Shown: positions 35,239 through 47,471 of the stretch, piece after piece
Layout of the letters: each line of letters opens with the position of its first letter
Position numbering within the stretch: the stretch's first letter is position 1
NCBI GenBank assembly: GCA_035041965.1
Contig: JAPYMA010001103.1
Location: 1-64,000, forward strand
Length of the DNA: 64,000 nt
Origin: Anisakis pegreffii
Lineage: Eukaryota > Nematoda > Chromadorea > Rhabditida > Anisakidae
Direction: 5' to 3'
Position numbers and translations under genes: made by a program
Notes under the pieces: generated by a model
Told to the model about the DNA's origin: nothing
Seen by the model: only the letters and a program-made list of their open reading frames with translations
The model's database searches: none

Positions 35239-38200
35239 AACGAAATGATATCCGCCAAAAAAACATAACTCCAGATCTATGCCTCATTTCAGCGTTAGTC
35301 CAAGAAAACCGATGCTAGCATTAGCCGGGTCAAAATTTTCGTGGATTTTGAATCATCCGACGACAGGCACAAGAATTCGATAGGATTATCCAGAGAGTTT
35401 ACTTGAAAATATGCATACGCACATGAATAACTGCACGCAGGAGAAATTACTGGCGAAATTGCGATTGAAACAAAGAGAGCTTATAATTACAATGCAAAAA
35501 ATGTTAAGGTGGCTAGCTGTTTGCAGAAGGCACACGAACATGTGAACGAACATATGAAATGAACATGAACGATGCCACTTGCGAAAATTGGTTTTAGTAG
35601 TGGATATTACTGAGGGACATGTAAAATGTTACTGAAATGTATAAAGGAATCGGTGTATCGAATAAACGAATTGTATGGAAACAAAAGCAGCATCATCAAT
35701 CCATCCACGCCTATGCCTTTCAAATGGATTGGTCATCGTCCGAAATCAGAAGATATCATTCGAAGTTACCGAAAGTTATCACTTATCGCCGAAATCAGAA
35801 GAAGTCAAATTGATTGTATCAGTTACAAAACGAAGTGATGGATGAATAAGATACAGAAGTAACATACAGCTGATACAGCTGCTAGATACAGCTGCTCAAT
35901 ATTCATGCTCAGAATTTGTTCACAAACAATGATTAGTCGGGATTTGGATGCAGCCAACAAAATAAGCACTATTCTTGACGAACAAGTCGCCGAATTGCTG
36001 CTGACAATAATGTTCTGCTCCAAAGTGACGCAACACTAACAATAATTAAATCAAATTATGCATATTTCGAACTTGAACAACATTTCAGGCCCGTTTCAAA
36101 TGCATCACGCACTGGGCGGATTTTTTCAACATCAAATATGCTCGAAGAAGTTTGCCACATATGTTGTTGATGCACCAGTGCAAAGATCGAACACGAAGAG
36201 ACTAGCATCTAAGTTTTAAATCAGTGATTTGGATGACGAATTCGCGAAGTGCAGAGCTATTCCAATCGTCTGGTGAACATTCTCCACACGATAGTTTGCT
36301 GGCTTAGATTGTTTGGCTTTCGCGAGGACACTTTCCGGTTTTGTAATCTCTTTTTCAAGAATTATTGCTTTGCTTCCATTCAGTGATATTGGTCACTCAG
36401 TCGATCATTTACCTGCTCGTTTTGATGAAGCATTCACATGGTGTTGTTCGAGGGCATCTTTTAGCAGATATCTTAAGGTGACATCGGAATTTTTCCAATT
36501 TTCATATTCATACTGCACAAAATATAATGGCAACGCTTTGTTAGATGGAGTGATTGTCGATATTGTATGAGTATGGCTGGTATCCAGAAGACTAAAATCT
36601 GCTATATCTTCTCTTCATTTAACTTCACAATATCATCGCAGATAGTTTAAGCTATCGCTTCTGTAATGAGTAGTCCGAATGAAATGAACATCAGTGCAAA
36701 CAACGAAAAATCTCATTCGAAAACATACTGTACAAATGAAATCGCAGTCAATAGGGCTCATAGGCATCTTTTTCCCAAACAGAACGAATCCCGAGAAGCG
36801 GAATTGTTTTTTACTTGATCTTGCGGTCAGAATAATTTATGATCGTACAAGAAATTTGCTTGGAAACCACAACTTTGTGCTGCATGTTGCATCAAATGAT
36901 TGCTTAGGAGGAGTGAATAGCTCGAGATCAACTGCACACGAGTGAATGCGCTTGAAGTGTGATTATTGCAAGAGTGTGCAACCAGTACAATGACAAAGAC
37001 ATTCCTTTAATGAAGTTTCTTTTTGCACTGATGTAGAGATCAGGCACACCCATTAGATTTGTGAGCATTTGCAACATTAGATCGAATCATACGAACCATT
37101 ATTCGATTATGAAAGCCGTAACAAGTGAAATTATGAGTTCAGAATTGAAAATTGCAGTCTTAAGTCAACAAGCCTCATAGCAAAGTGGCCTCCTCATCAG
37201 CAGCATATGTTCGACGCACATGATCATGCGTTTGCTGTCGAGCGAACGAACCATTTGGAGTGTGAATTGAATTAAATGATTTCTTGAGATCTGTCCTATT
37301 TACTTAAATGATTTGCTCGTTTTTCTGCATGAGATCTTGCATCAGTGAATCAAGTTCGTCCATGTAAACCACCTAAAATTGTAACTATGCTGAGCGCGTA
37401 CGAGTTACGAGTTAGTCTTGTGTTAGTTATAAAAGTGGATGAAGCATTGAACCATCCCGACCAAAATTATCAAACAAATGAGTTTGCATAAAAACGACAC
37501 ATCATAAAGCAGCACAGCAAACGGCATAACGGCAAAAGAGAGTGAAGTACATCAAAACTTCACATTCGAGCTCACGGTTAGCTCTTCAATCACCTCATCT
37601 ATCCATCAGTTGAGTTAAACATAAATTTTATGGTTGAAAATGTTTTGAACTGGCAACAATTCACGATTTATTGGCAATAAAGTGGATCGCAAATTGCTGA
37701 CTGCCTGAATATTTAAGCAATATTTGATTCATGACTGCGATACTGTTGATGGCGTTTTAGATGGGTTGTTTTTTGAATGTGTGATTATCTTTCCATTGGA
37801 ACATTTCGATATTATGCAATAGAAATTGATATTAAGCAACAGAAGATAAGTGAAGTGAAGTTGTTTTCTTCTTTGTTTTTAGTGGATCAACGAGCAAATT
37901 CATAGAAATATCATCACTGAATGGGTGAAATTCAAGAGTAACAACGTACTTTACCACTATTAATCTGCTGGAACCCAGATCAATTGGATTAACTAGATTC
38001 TTTTGGAACTTTTTATCAATCACAATACTAGAAGCAGTAATGCATCATACCTTACCCTACAGGATGAATTAGTGAGTATAACGATGGTGCTGCAAAATTG
38101 ATTATAGGTAAGCCTAAGCCAACAATAATTAGTAAAATTATTACATGATTTATTGAATTATGAATGCAGAAGAAACTAACTATAAGTGTAATGCTAGGCA

Positions 38201-40309
38201 GTGTTTTGAAGAACTAAAAACGTGCGAAACAGCAAAAGAAAGGAAAATTTCCGCACTATCATGCGAACTTCATAGAAAATAATGAGGGTTTTGATAGATG
38301 ATCGACCGGAGTTCTTGTGATTGTTTACAAAATTTCGAAAAAGAATATTACATAATAAAGTCCAAATTTATTCAGCAATTGCTTTTCTTCCACAACAAAT
38401 TAATTGTGATCAGCTCATAGTGATGGATTAGGTCAGTAATGTCTGATGACATTTGTTGCAGCAATTGTAAGGTCTGAAAAGATGCAGCAATTCAGAGCTA
38501 AAGTTCAACGGAATTCATTTCAGCTTTTGCCTAAAAGTGAAATGAATATGCTAAATATCCTCATGATTAGCATCATCAACTGTTGAAATTCTCTCCTCCC
38601 CATGTTTATCGTTGCCTCGGATCTCTTGTACTTCTACTCTCTTGCATTTGTACTCCTAAGTCGTGCTCCTAATCTCCTAATCTCATTGCGTTAGCAAAAT
38701 AAATGAATTAACTGAACTGACCAATCACCAACCAAACAAATTAATCTCATTATTATGCCATTTTTGTTCTTTTTTTTGAATCATAGTGCGCATTTTGCTG
38801 GCAGTCCGAATTATCACCTGACAATATGCTGCTTTCTGAACTCTTAACGATAAGAATCTGAGCAAAATGTTGAACAAACAAGTAAAAGATCGAACATCAA
38901 CTCGTTAAGGATAATTTTTTTGCTGACTTTAGGTGTGTTTTGGAGAATTTAATTAGTTCAAATGCATATTCTGCACAGTGGAAACACTTAATCAAAGAAT
39001 AGTCATTCAAGGAATACTGTCCAATAATACTTTATGAAAATTAAAAACGATGAATGAATATACTGATGAATGGCAAATGAAATGATATCTACAAGTGATA
39101 TCCTCCTTAATGATTTCAGTTTTTTTTCAGATTATTGATATTGTAAGTGAAACAGTCACTGCTACTGATGTCCAATTAAAATGAATCATGATAGAGATCA
39201 CCGACGTGTAATGAGGACCGGAATAAAACCGGTATTCAAACGAGTCCTACACGATGTAACCACTGGAACATGCGCGAGCAATTGCTTTGCAAACAGAGCA
39301 CGTGTTGTTGAGAATACTCATGAAGATTTGTATGGAATATGGAAAACGCTTATCAAAACTAGCCTGAGTTCACAGTGCAAAAAGCTGTTTCAGAGCAAAA
39401 TTATTGCCATTTTCGGCATTTTAGATGCTTTATTCGTTGCTTCCTTCCAAATAAATCGCTCAAATCAATTTATTGATGACGACTGAAATCATTCTTGATG
39501 ATAAACGTATGTTTTAGCAACAAATGACATACTTTCGAGATTTTGATGAGCATATATCTCGACGGCGGAATTAAATTGTTTGAGGAGAAAACTCCTTGAT
39601 GGTGTGATGATTTCCTGGCATAATGGATGACTTTTTAAGCGCCTTTGATGTCTTTGGCTGCACTTCTCAAGTCTTTTTCCGTCTGCTTTCTTGTTGGAAA
39701 CGTTGATTTTAGATTGCCCTGCCCGTTGAGCTGTTCAATCATAAATGCAGAACAATTCCATGGCTGATATAAGGCAAGTAGAAAAACTTAAAAGACGAAT
39801 TTAAAAGTTGATGGACTTGATGCTAAATATAGTTAGACTCAAAAATGTGGTGTGCGACTGATGTATTGAATGCGCAATTTATGAATGCGTTTGAATTTGA
39901 TCGATTCATGAGTTGATCGCGAATGATATCACTGAGATTCCATAAAATCAGTTTGTTCTGAGTTGTTGTTCCCTTTGATCAAATTTTCAAAAATTAACGG
40001 TTCGAACTTTTCCAGTTTCATCAAAACTCGCCATGAATTTATGCATAAAAGCAACTTCGATTAGCATACAATCTGAATGCAAATTTATATGTAAAGCAAT
40101 CAAAATATTCATGATTTTACACAAGAACTCAGCAAATTTATTTATTTATTCGTTGCATCGAGTTACATCGCTTAGCAAATAACCCTACAATCAAATTATC
40201 ATAATTTATGCGTAGAATTGAGGGGTTTCATCAGTTTTTGAGATTATTTGATAAGGATATAAATGCCTGAATGGTTGAATGAATAATGGTATCATGTTGT
40301 TTCTATCAG
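35239..40309. other. Gene-free stretch upstream of the Ig-domain exons
   Basis: Likely 5' part or intron of the plus-strand Ig gene, but no further exon is certain. Two weak candidates were seen: after TTTCAG at about 36084 (open in two frames for about 40 codons), and at 39226-39300 where GIKPVFKRVLHDV resembles the first strand of an I-set domain but then loses the pattern. Confidence 0.35.
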
Positions 40310-41975
40310 TGCCAATGCCGATGTCGATCCACACCTCCAGTATTCACCCGTCAACCGAAAATCGTTACCCGAGAAATGCACTCCACTGAACCAATCGCTA
40401 TTCTTGATGTCGGATTCCAGTCGACGTCAGAACCATCTGTAAGAACTCTCAACTTGGAATACATCAGCATTTGCGATACGGAGTGGACGTTTCTAGTTGA
40501 ATTAGTTCACTTCAAACTGATTCAGATGATTTCTCATTCTTTTCGAGCGTGTTGTATTCACTCTCATAGCTGTTACATGCGAATATCGTTCTATTGATGA
40601 GTTTTTCTCATTCGTTTGGTCTCATTTCACTTCACAGTTAGAATCAATTTCTTATTCTGTAGCATATACTGTTTACTGGATGCATTGACGAGTGTTGACA
40701 GCCGAGACCAACAATACAGCAATCGAATACTATTGCTCAACAACGTTCGGCAGTCAACCGATCAATTATAGAGTGCATTTGACAGAATGAGAATTTGACT
40801 GCAATTGTTGAGTGAAATGAATGAGAAATTAGCAGAAAAGAACACTTTTGGTGATAAAAGGTATGAGAGCGATTATAACAGCAAGGAAAAGAATGAAAAC
40901 CCTATTAAAACGATTGAAAACCATGTCAGTCCCGGACGAGCTAGTGAGATAATGAAGAGTGTTGCCATCAAGGAACCGCATTCACATATTTGAATTAAAA
41001 AACACCATCACAACGGCTTTCTATCATAACATACCAACAGCACGAAATACTAATTTCCCGACATCCTCCATTAGCCGTTGACACCACTAAATTATACAAA
41101 ATTGATAAGTTCACCCTCTATGAGAACCACTAACTTAATCAATTAAGACATAGATGAGTTTCAGGTGCACTGGAGATCTCCAAATGGTGATCCAGTGTTC
41201 AACAGCGATCACTTCATGCAAGAATTACTCAATGAAGAGAGAGATTTCTTTACAGCTCAATTGCTCATTAAGGTTGTCGAATCATTCTGTTGATTTCGCT
41301 TGTATGACATGATAAATGGTGTTGCATTCTATATTCCCCATACGTACTGTATTCTATATCCTACACCTAATTATATCTCACAATCTTACTCCTCCTCCTC
41401 GAACTCAATGCAGCATTTTGATATCTATGATAGTACCAGTAGTGATAGTATCATTCAGAATAAACATTGTTATCAAGCAGTAGATTTCACACTTTAGAGG
41501 TAATGTTCTTGCAGTTTGGATTAAACTCGTATTCATTCCCTAGAAATCTGGCAGATTTTAGCTGGACCAGCTGGTAGTTCATTCACATCCCGTATAAATG
41601 AAGTGATTAGAACTGATCTAGCACTGATCACTGTAAAAGTTGCGGTTCATTATCGATTGTGATTGAGATCCATCAAATGATTTATACTCAGTTATCAGGT
41701 GTGTATCTGATTAGATATAAGCGTTTGCGGATGGATTTCAGAATTATTTGGCCAAAGACAATGGTACTTATGTATGTGTAATAAAGAATAGATCCGGTGT
41801 GATCATAGCCGAGGTCACGCTTGAAGTTGAAGAAGAAGAAATCCCCAAAGAGGATCACCAAATCTTGGAAGACTCGAATGCAGTTGGTTTGGATTTGGAA
41901 GATGATATGGCAATAGAGAGAGCGAAGCCATTTCATGACGAAACTAAAAACACCATCAGAGAAGATGCAGTCTAA
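40310..41975 (+). CDS. C-terminal exons of a muscle-type Ig-domain protein (titin/twitchin/obscurin class), partial
   Basis: Three phase-0 exons: 40310-40438, 41165-41272 and 41742-41975, with acceptors CTATCAG, TTTCAG, TTTCAG and donors GTAAGA, GTTGTC. Together they encode one I-set immunoglobulin domain: PPVFTRQPKIV (strand A), SEPSVHWRSPNGDPV (strands B-C with the core Trp), FTAQLLIKNYLAKDNGTYVC (strands E-F with the Asp-x-Gly-x-Tyr-x-Cys signature) and NRSGVIIAEVTLEVE (strand G). An acidic tail of about 50 residues (LEVEEEEIPKEDHQ... LDLEDDM) ends at the stop. The usual strand-B Cys is replaced by Val while the strand-F Cys is kept, as is common in intracellular sarcomeric Ig domains. There is no membrane segment. 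This is the end of a longer protein whose upstream exons I could not find. AATAAA at 42398-42403 may end the transcript. The exact paralogue is unknown. Confidence 0.75.
40505..41132 (+). mobile_element. hAT-like non-autonomous DNA transposon, copy 3, 5'-truncated, intronic
   Basis: Aligns with the last two thirds of copy 2, beginning at TCACTTCAAACTGATTCAGA and ending TGAGAACCACTA. The first ~240 bp of the element, including the left terminus, are absent. It sits in the intron between the first two Ig-domain exons (40439-41164) and in the same orientation as copy 2. Confidence 0.8.
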
Positions 41976-44900
41976 AGCTTTTTCATCATCAGAACGTTGT
42001 TTTTTTCGGATTAAAGATGCATTTGAGAAAGGATTTCTCAATAATTCCTAAAGGTACAGTGAATATGAACTCGGTGCCTATGATTGATGCCTTAGAAATA
42101 TTAAAACAGTTAAAGATTTCGTTTTTTTTTGCTCAGACTCCTCATAGAAATTTTCATGCACATTTTGTCTTGTTTAGGGGCAAAATTTAAATACAAAACC
42201 CCTCAAAAAAAACTGGAAGAATGAATCCTTATGAAGCGGTGTCTCTCGTTCAATATTGTTTTTCTTAATTTGTTTCAAATTGCGATTTGCTTTGTTATTT
42301 CCCCTTACAAGTTCGTTCATAGAACCTGATATTTCGCCTTACATATCTTTAAATTGTACGTTGTTTTTTGAATTTTATCCGATGTTTGTTCGCTTCCAAT
42401 AAATTAATTTCATGAAATACAGCAGCAACACTCTTGTCAGCTACGTATACCTGCTGTTATCTATCGTCATCACTTCAGTGTGATCACTTACGTTCGAAAT
42501 TGTAAGGCTAACGATTCCATTATATTCGTATTATCAAATCATTAGAATTACGATGTTACAAACAGCCAACACAGAAAATTTTATCTCAGTGACTCCAAAT
42601 TAAAATCAATCAGATGAAATCAAATTGAAATCAAAATAGGATTATGAGTGATTCGCTCATCAACTGGAAAACTTCATCCAATCGAGCATCGGAAGCTGGA
42701 ATTCCATTCTATCTGAATGACACTATGAATAACGCCGGACTGATTATTTATTTATTTAATCAGCAAATCAACTCATTACGAGTTTATGCCTCTCTGTTAT
42801 CACCAATATCACTAATATCACATTCTCCCTTCCTTGGCATTCTTCTTTCCGCGCAGCTAACGATAATAGCGTTTGGAATCACTGAAATCACAATCACTGA
42901 CTGATTATCTCCATGGAATTGATTGTAGATCTGGCTGGAGAGTGAAAAGATCATCGATGAATCCCGTGAAACTCGTGCTTTTAAGGTTGACTTCTCGAAA
43001 TGTGTGGATTTCCTGTTGAGCGCTTCCGTCCCTTTCTCGTATCTTGGGACCTTTTCGATTTGAGTAATATGAAAATCTTTTTGTTGATCACGAAATTTGG
43101 ACGACAGCACATTCTCTGACAATGAGATCATTTCTAAAATTCCCCCAAATCTAGATTGCTCGAAAACGAAACTTTTCTGATGAACTGAGAAGTGGATCGA
43201 TTATTTTGCAGTATTTTGTTGCCTATTATTCAAATTTTCGAATACACCTAATTATCGGTTACGCGTTGTTGCCTCTTTCTTATTCGCTTCTCTCGTTCTG
43301 TTCATGCAATGCCCTGGCAGTAATTTAAACAATTATGTGAATAATGCATAAAGCGATTGATTGAAATGCAATTAATTTTGTTGATTTCATTTGTAAAATA
43401 TGAATATGAGGTGGTGCTATGAAAACAACAAAATAAATTCATAAGTCATTCGAAATGTTCTCCTTCAATCAATCCATTTAATTGATAATGCATAGTAATT
43501 GCTGCTGTTTTCACTTTCGCCAGAAAGGTAGTTAAAAAAAATTGTCGAAGACACCTAAAAGTTAATTGTACATTGATTGGATCAGATTGATGATTGACTA
43601 CTGCATGAAAGTCGTCAACAAAATGTATACTGTACAAAACGATCGACTATCTATCGAAATGAGCGACAGTTTAACTCAAAACAGCCATTGAAACACCTTC
43701 GTGTCAATTAGATTTCTGTTTCCTATTGCAAAATCAAGTGGAATTTTGAAAGTGAACACACGATAACAACTCAAATCACATCACAAAGTCACTGACAGTA
43801 ACAACAGTCATAATGTAACTTCTTCTTCTGCTGCTGCTCCTACTGGTATTTTGCGATCGAAGGAGCGTTACATCTTACTAAACACTGGTCGAGTAGGTGA
43901 GACGGCGATGTTGGCAACTGATTGGATTACTTGAAAATGATTGCGAAACGTTCGTTCGTAACTGTTTGCAATAGCACTCAACTTACCTCTAACTACTTGC
44001 ATTGACAATAATCATTGCCTTCATCATTTTAAAATTACACTTTTCAATATCATCAAAACGAGCATTCTCGTCAACAAATTGAGAAATTATCGTCATTCAC
44101 GTTCCATTTGTCATCAAGATTGTTGACGGCATCAAACTGAGAGAAGACTACTATGCAGAAGACACTTTAAGATGTGTAAATATATGGATGCACAGTAAGT
44201 GGTTAGGTTAGACACTAACTTGATACCTTATGATGCAGCAGCCAGCCTGCTCCAGTCGAAAGTCAAAAACTCATCAGTCTATCATCAATTTCTTGTTATT
44301 CCTAGTTTTACGATCGTCTTCTCTTCCCAAGCCCACTATTATTATACCATCAAATTAGCCACATCCTCCTGAACGGTAATGTGCTATGCATTCCGCGCAC
44401 AAAACAAGTTTCTGATGCATTGCAAAGCATTTCTATTTGTCAAATACACATAAATAAATGTAGAAGCGTCGTTAAGGAACACAGCAGCAAAAAAGGATCA
44501 GTACATATGTTAAGAAGTTTGTATCAAAACTGCGAGAAGAACAAAATGAAGAAAGAGTGATGATAGTTGCGCTTCGATATCGTCACATCAAACAGCCACG
44601 AAATGAGAAATAGAATTGTGGTCTGAACTGAAACGATAGTAGGCATGCTTTCAGCGTATGCTGAATGCATCATCTGCATAACAAACAGTGTGAATGCTGA
44701 ATAAGATTATGATTTAATCCATTTAGCGAACAAACTCAGGAAATCATTTAATGAAATGAACTGAATGAAAAATTAATGAAATAAACTCAATGTCAAGAAA
44801 AAACTGCAGCTCAAGTTCATTATATCATCGAAACGGTGCGAGTATAGTCGGCGATACTGAGCTGAACGCCAAAAGATCGCTTAAATTTTCGTAGAGCTAT

Positions 44901-45764
44901 GAAACTATGAAGAAGATGTTGTTCGACTTAAAAGTATCTATATTGGCAATATATTTCTTACAACTTGAGCAGTTTGTTAATAAAACAGGCAACTTACATT
45001 CCCATAATGCAAAACAAAGATATTTCTACAATTACATCGAGCAATTCTTAGCATGTTACCATCAAATTATTGAAACTTTATCCACATGCCCAATGGTTAT
45101 CAGGCATTAACGCATTATCATTTTAGTACAGAAGACAAGGCTTCATTTCTAAAATTGTGATTTATGTGAATCCAGCTGGCTGGATGGTCTAAAATTGTGG
45201 TTCTAGCCGGAAAATCTGCGTGTTCAGAGTGATCCGAATTTCAGAGCATTTCTGATGCAACTCAGTCTTGCATCAGAATCTTTGCAACAACCTAATTGGA
45301 TCCATTAGATCAGCAAGTTCGCCAATCAATTTCAGAAAATTGTGTTCAGTTTTTGCACTGATCTCGAAAGAGCTCTTAAATGCACACTGAATTAAGGTTC
45401 TCAACATCAATAATTTCTGAAAATCTCACGTTTCATCTAGACTTCGACTTGGTTAATCGATGCGAATCAATAATTTGAATAATCGAAGATCCATTATCCA
45501 TCACTCAACTCTTATTCATTATTACGATTATGGTATCGTATAATTTCCTTAATTGACGTTTTTTTTTCAAAAACACGATAATTTCTAAGTCATTTACATT
45601 TCAAATGGTTGCAATTTCAAATGATTCCGAATCCCAAAATCCAGTCCGGCTGGTCTTACAGTGTATGCGCGCATACGATCTGACCAATGATAATGACTCA
45701 TTCTCCATGAATGATGATCGGTAGTTTTCCTATTCAGAACCTATGCAATTGAATCATGCAATCA
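41976..45764. other. Gene-free stretch with an imperfect palindrome
   Basis: Begins with the probable 3' untranslated region of the Ig gene. A 115-codon minus-strand frame at 42784-43131 has no motif. A 36-bp imperfect palindrome centred on GTATGCGCGCATAC lies at 45651-45686 (TGGTC ... GACCA outer arms). No gene is supported. Confidence 0.4.
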
Positions 45765-46541
45765 TTACGAAAATGATCTGGTGAAAAAGTTGAATGAAGC
45801 AATTGAATCGGTCCAATAATACCACTGCTTCAAATAAGTATATCGTTCACATAATAGCAATGATAACTGTGCACCAATGAATTCAGAATCAATGACTTCA
45901 ACGCGTTCAATTGAGCGAAAAAAATGCATCCCTCCCTTTCCACTGATCACTTTGTGTTTTTTTAAAAAAATCCGAAAACTTTGATCGAAACATTTAGAAA
46001 GTTTACGATTGAATATTGTCATTATGAAGTTTGAAGGAAAATTTGAATTGAATTGCGGTCGCAGTTCGCTGTAATTTTTGCTGAAAATTTTTGCTGAATT
46101 AAACAACAACAATCGTTGAAAGAGAGAAGATTGTTGGAATGCTGAGAAAAAACTCGGAAACCGGAAAAATTGCTTCCACCTATATTTCGTTTTCTTACGG
46201 TTCAGATGTCCTTGAGTGCAGTGAAAGCGACTCTCTCTTCTCTCCTTTTTTTTGGAATACTCAATTGAAAATACGGGTTTGCTTGCCAGTTCCCTTCGGT
46301 TGGTTGAGTTGAATTCGCTCATTGGACTCAGTTCCAGTTTCACACATTTTTTCCAACTTTTATGGAACAAAACATCAGTTTCGGAGAAACTTTCTTGTTG
46401 ATGCTTACAAAAAGAAATGGTAATGATAATGAATGATGACAAATGATGGATCAGTTTGATAATTTCTGTTCCACAAACAAATTGGAATGAGAAAAACTTC
46501 TGCTTTGATAGCAATAGCAAATTGAGCTGTGTTTCAAACTT
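45765..46541 (-). CDS. Unrecognised 251-codon open frame, possible lineage-specific gene
   Basis: This is the longest uninterrupted frame in the window and far above chance for this base composition. It has no ATG at its 5' end: the frame opens right after a textbook acceptor (TTTTTTCAG at about 46543-46551), so it may be an internal or last exon, or start at the internal ATG in LSPMSEFN. The protein is rich in Phe, Ser, Lys and Arg, with a hydrophobic stretch near its start (LIHHLSSFIIITISF) and an FFRFPSFFSAFQQSSLFQRL segment. The strong purine bias of the plus strand here could keep one frame stop-free without coding. I recognise no family. Confidence 0.35.
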   Translation of the reverse strand, partial: KFETQLNLLLLSKQKFFSFQFVCGTEIIKLIHHLSSFIIITISFCKHQQESFSETDVLFHKSWKKCVKLELSPMSEFNSTNRRELASKPVFSIEYSKKKERRESRFHCTQGHLNRKKTKYRWKQFFRFPSFFSAFQQSSLFQRLLLFNSAKIFSKNYSELRPQFNSNFPSNFIMTIFNRKLSKCFDQSFRIFLKKHKVISGKGGMHFFRSIERVEVIDSEFIGAQLSLLLCERYTYLKQWYYWTDSIASFNFFTRSFS

Positions 46542-47471
46542 GCTGAAAAAATTTTTTTCAAAGAACTAACAATAAGTGAAAACTTAATTACATGATTTTC
46601 TTATGAAACAAAAACCGATGCTTTTTTGGTTGTGTTTATTGGGTTTTGCATTGATGGGTTTCAGTTATTTCTCTAATTGTAAACAAGAAATGTTTTTCCG
46701 GCTGATTTCACTGATGATTATAGTGATGCGCTCGTTCCATTCAGGTGATCGTCGCATGAGTACAGAAGAATAGCAGAAAATCAAGGTGATTGGTAGCAAC
46801 AAAAACTTGAAATCGGTGGCGAGTAGGAGTGGCCATGTGATTATAAAAGCACTTGATTCCAGCAACGAAATTGCAGTTTCGCATTCGAAATTGTTTCAGC
46901 GCTCAGCACAAATTCACTTTCCAAAAGGTGATTTGATAGTGAGTTGCTGTTGTTGCGGTCGAATGTTGACTGTTAAATGCGATTCATGATCAGTTTCTTT
47001 CGCTAAGTTATTAACGATGACTTTATTGTGACCTTAGTTGCGTTTTCGTTTAGCTCTGAGACTTTTAGTTATTCGATGTTCACATAATTGAATATCGCTA
47101 GATATCTGACTGAAAATAAACAACTTCAGGTTGGGCAATCAGTGCTATAGGGAAATTGAACTCATTAGCTGCTGAGCGAATTAGCAGTTTCACAATAGTT
47201 TTTTGAGAGAATTTTCATGATCGAGAGGAAGTATAGGTTGTAGAGTAGTGATATGGTAGTGAGATCGAATGTTTCTTGAGAATGCCCGCGAAAATTTCAT
47301 TCTTTTCCAATAGAGAATCTCACAGATTAAGGCCTAATTGCAAATTCAAATCCTGATCGTAATCATTCTATCCTATTCCTGCACAGTTAATCGCTAGTGC
47401 TTTATTGTATTGAAGACAATTTCGGATTGGAAACTTTTGTGCCAAAATGGAAACTGAATGAAAATTTCAGT
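46542..47471. other. Upstream region of the first collagen gene
   Basis: No gene is supported. The last bases, AAAATTTCAG at 47461-47470, form a strong acceptor directly before the collagen start codon and are the probable spliced-leader site. Confidence 0.45.
47461..47470 (+). promoter_or_regulatory. Probable trans-splice acceptor of the first collagen
   Basis: AAAATTTCAG ends one base before the start ATG. The paralogue has the same layout (ACTTTTAG then G then ATG at 52827). An acceptor with no upstream coding exon, placed 1-2 nt before ATG, is characteristic of spliced-leader addition in nematodes. Confidence 0.6.

Noticed and set aside
39181..39486. Plus-strand frame containing GIKPVFKRVLHDV, considered as an upstream Ig exon
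   Set aside because: The first strand looks Ig-like, but the expected B-C strands do not follow and the upstream splice acceptor is poor.
41688..42041. 117-codon minus-strand open frame
   Set aside because: It is antisense to the Ig-domain terminal exon, which has clear family motifs on the plus strand.
42784..43131. 115-codon minus-strand open frame
   Set aside because: Length is within the chance range for this window, and no motif, splice context or neighbour supports it.
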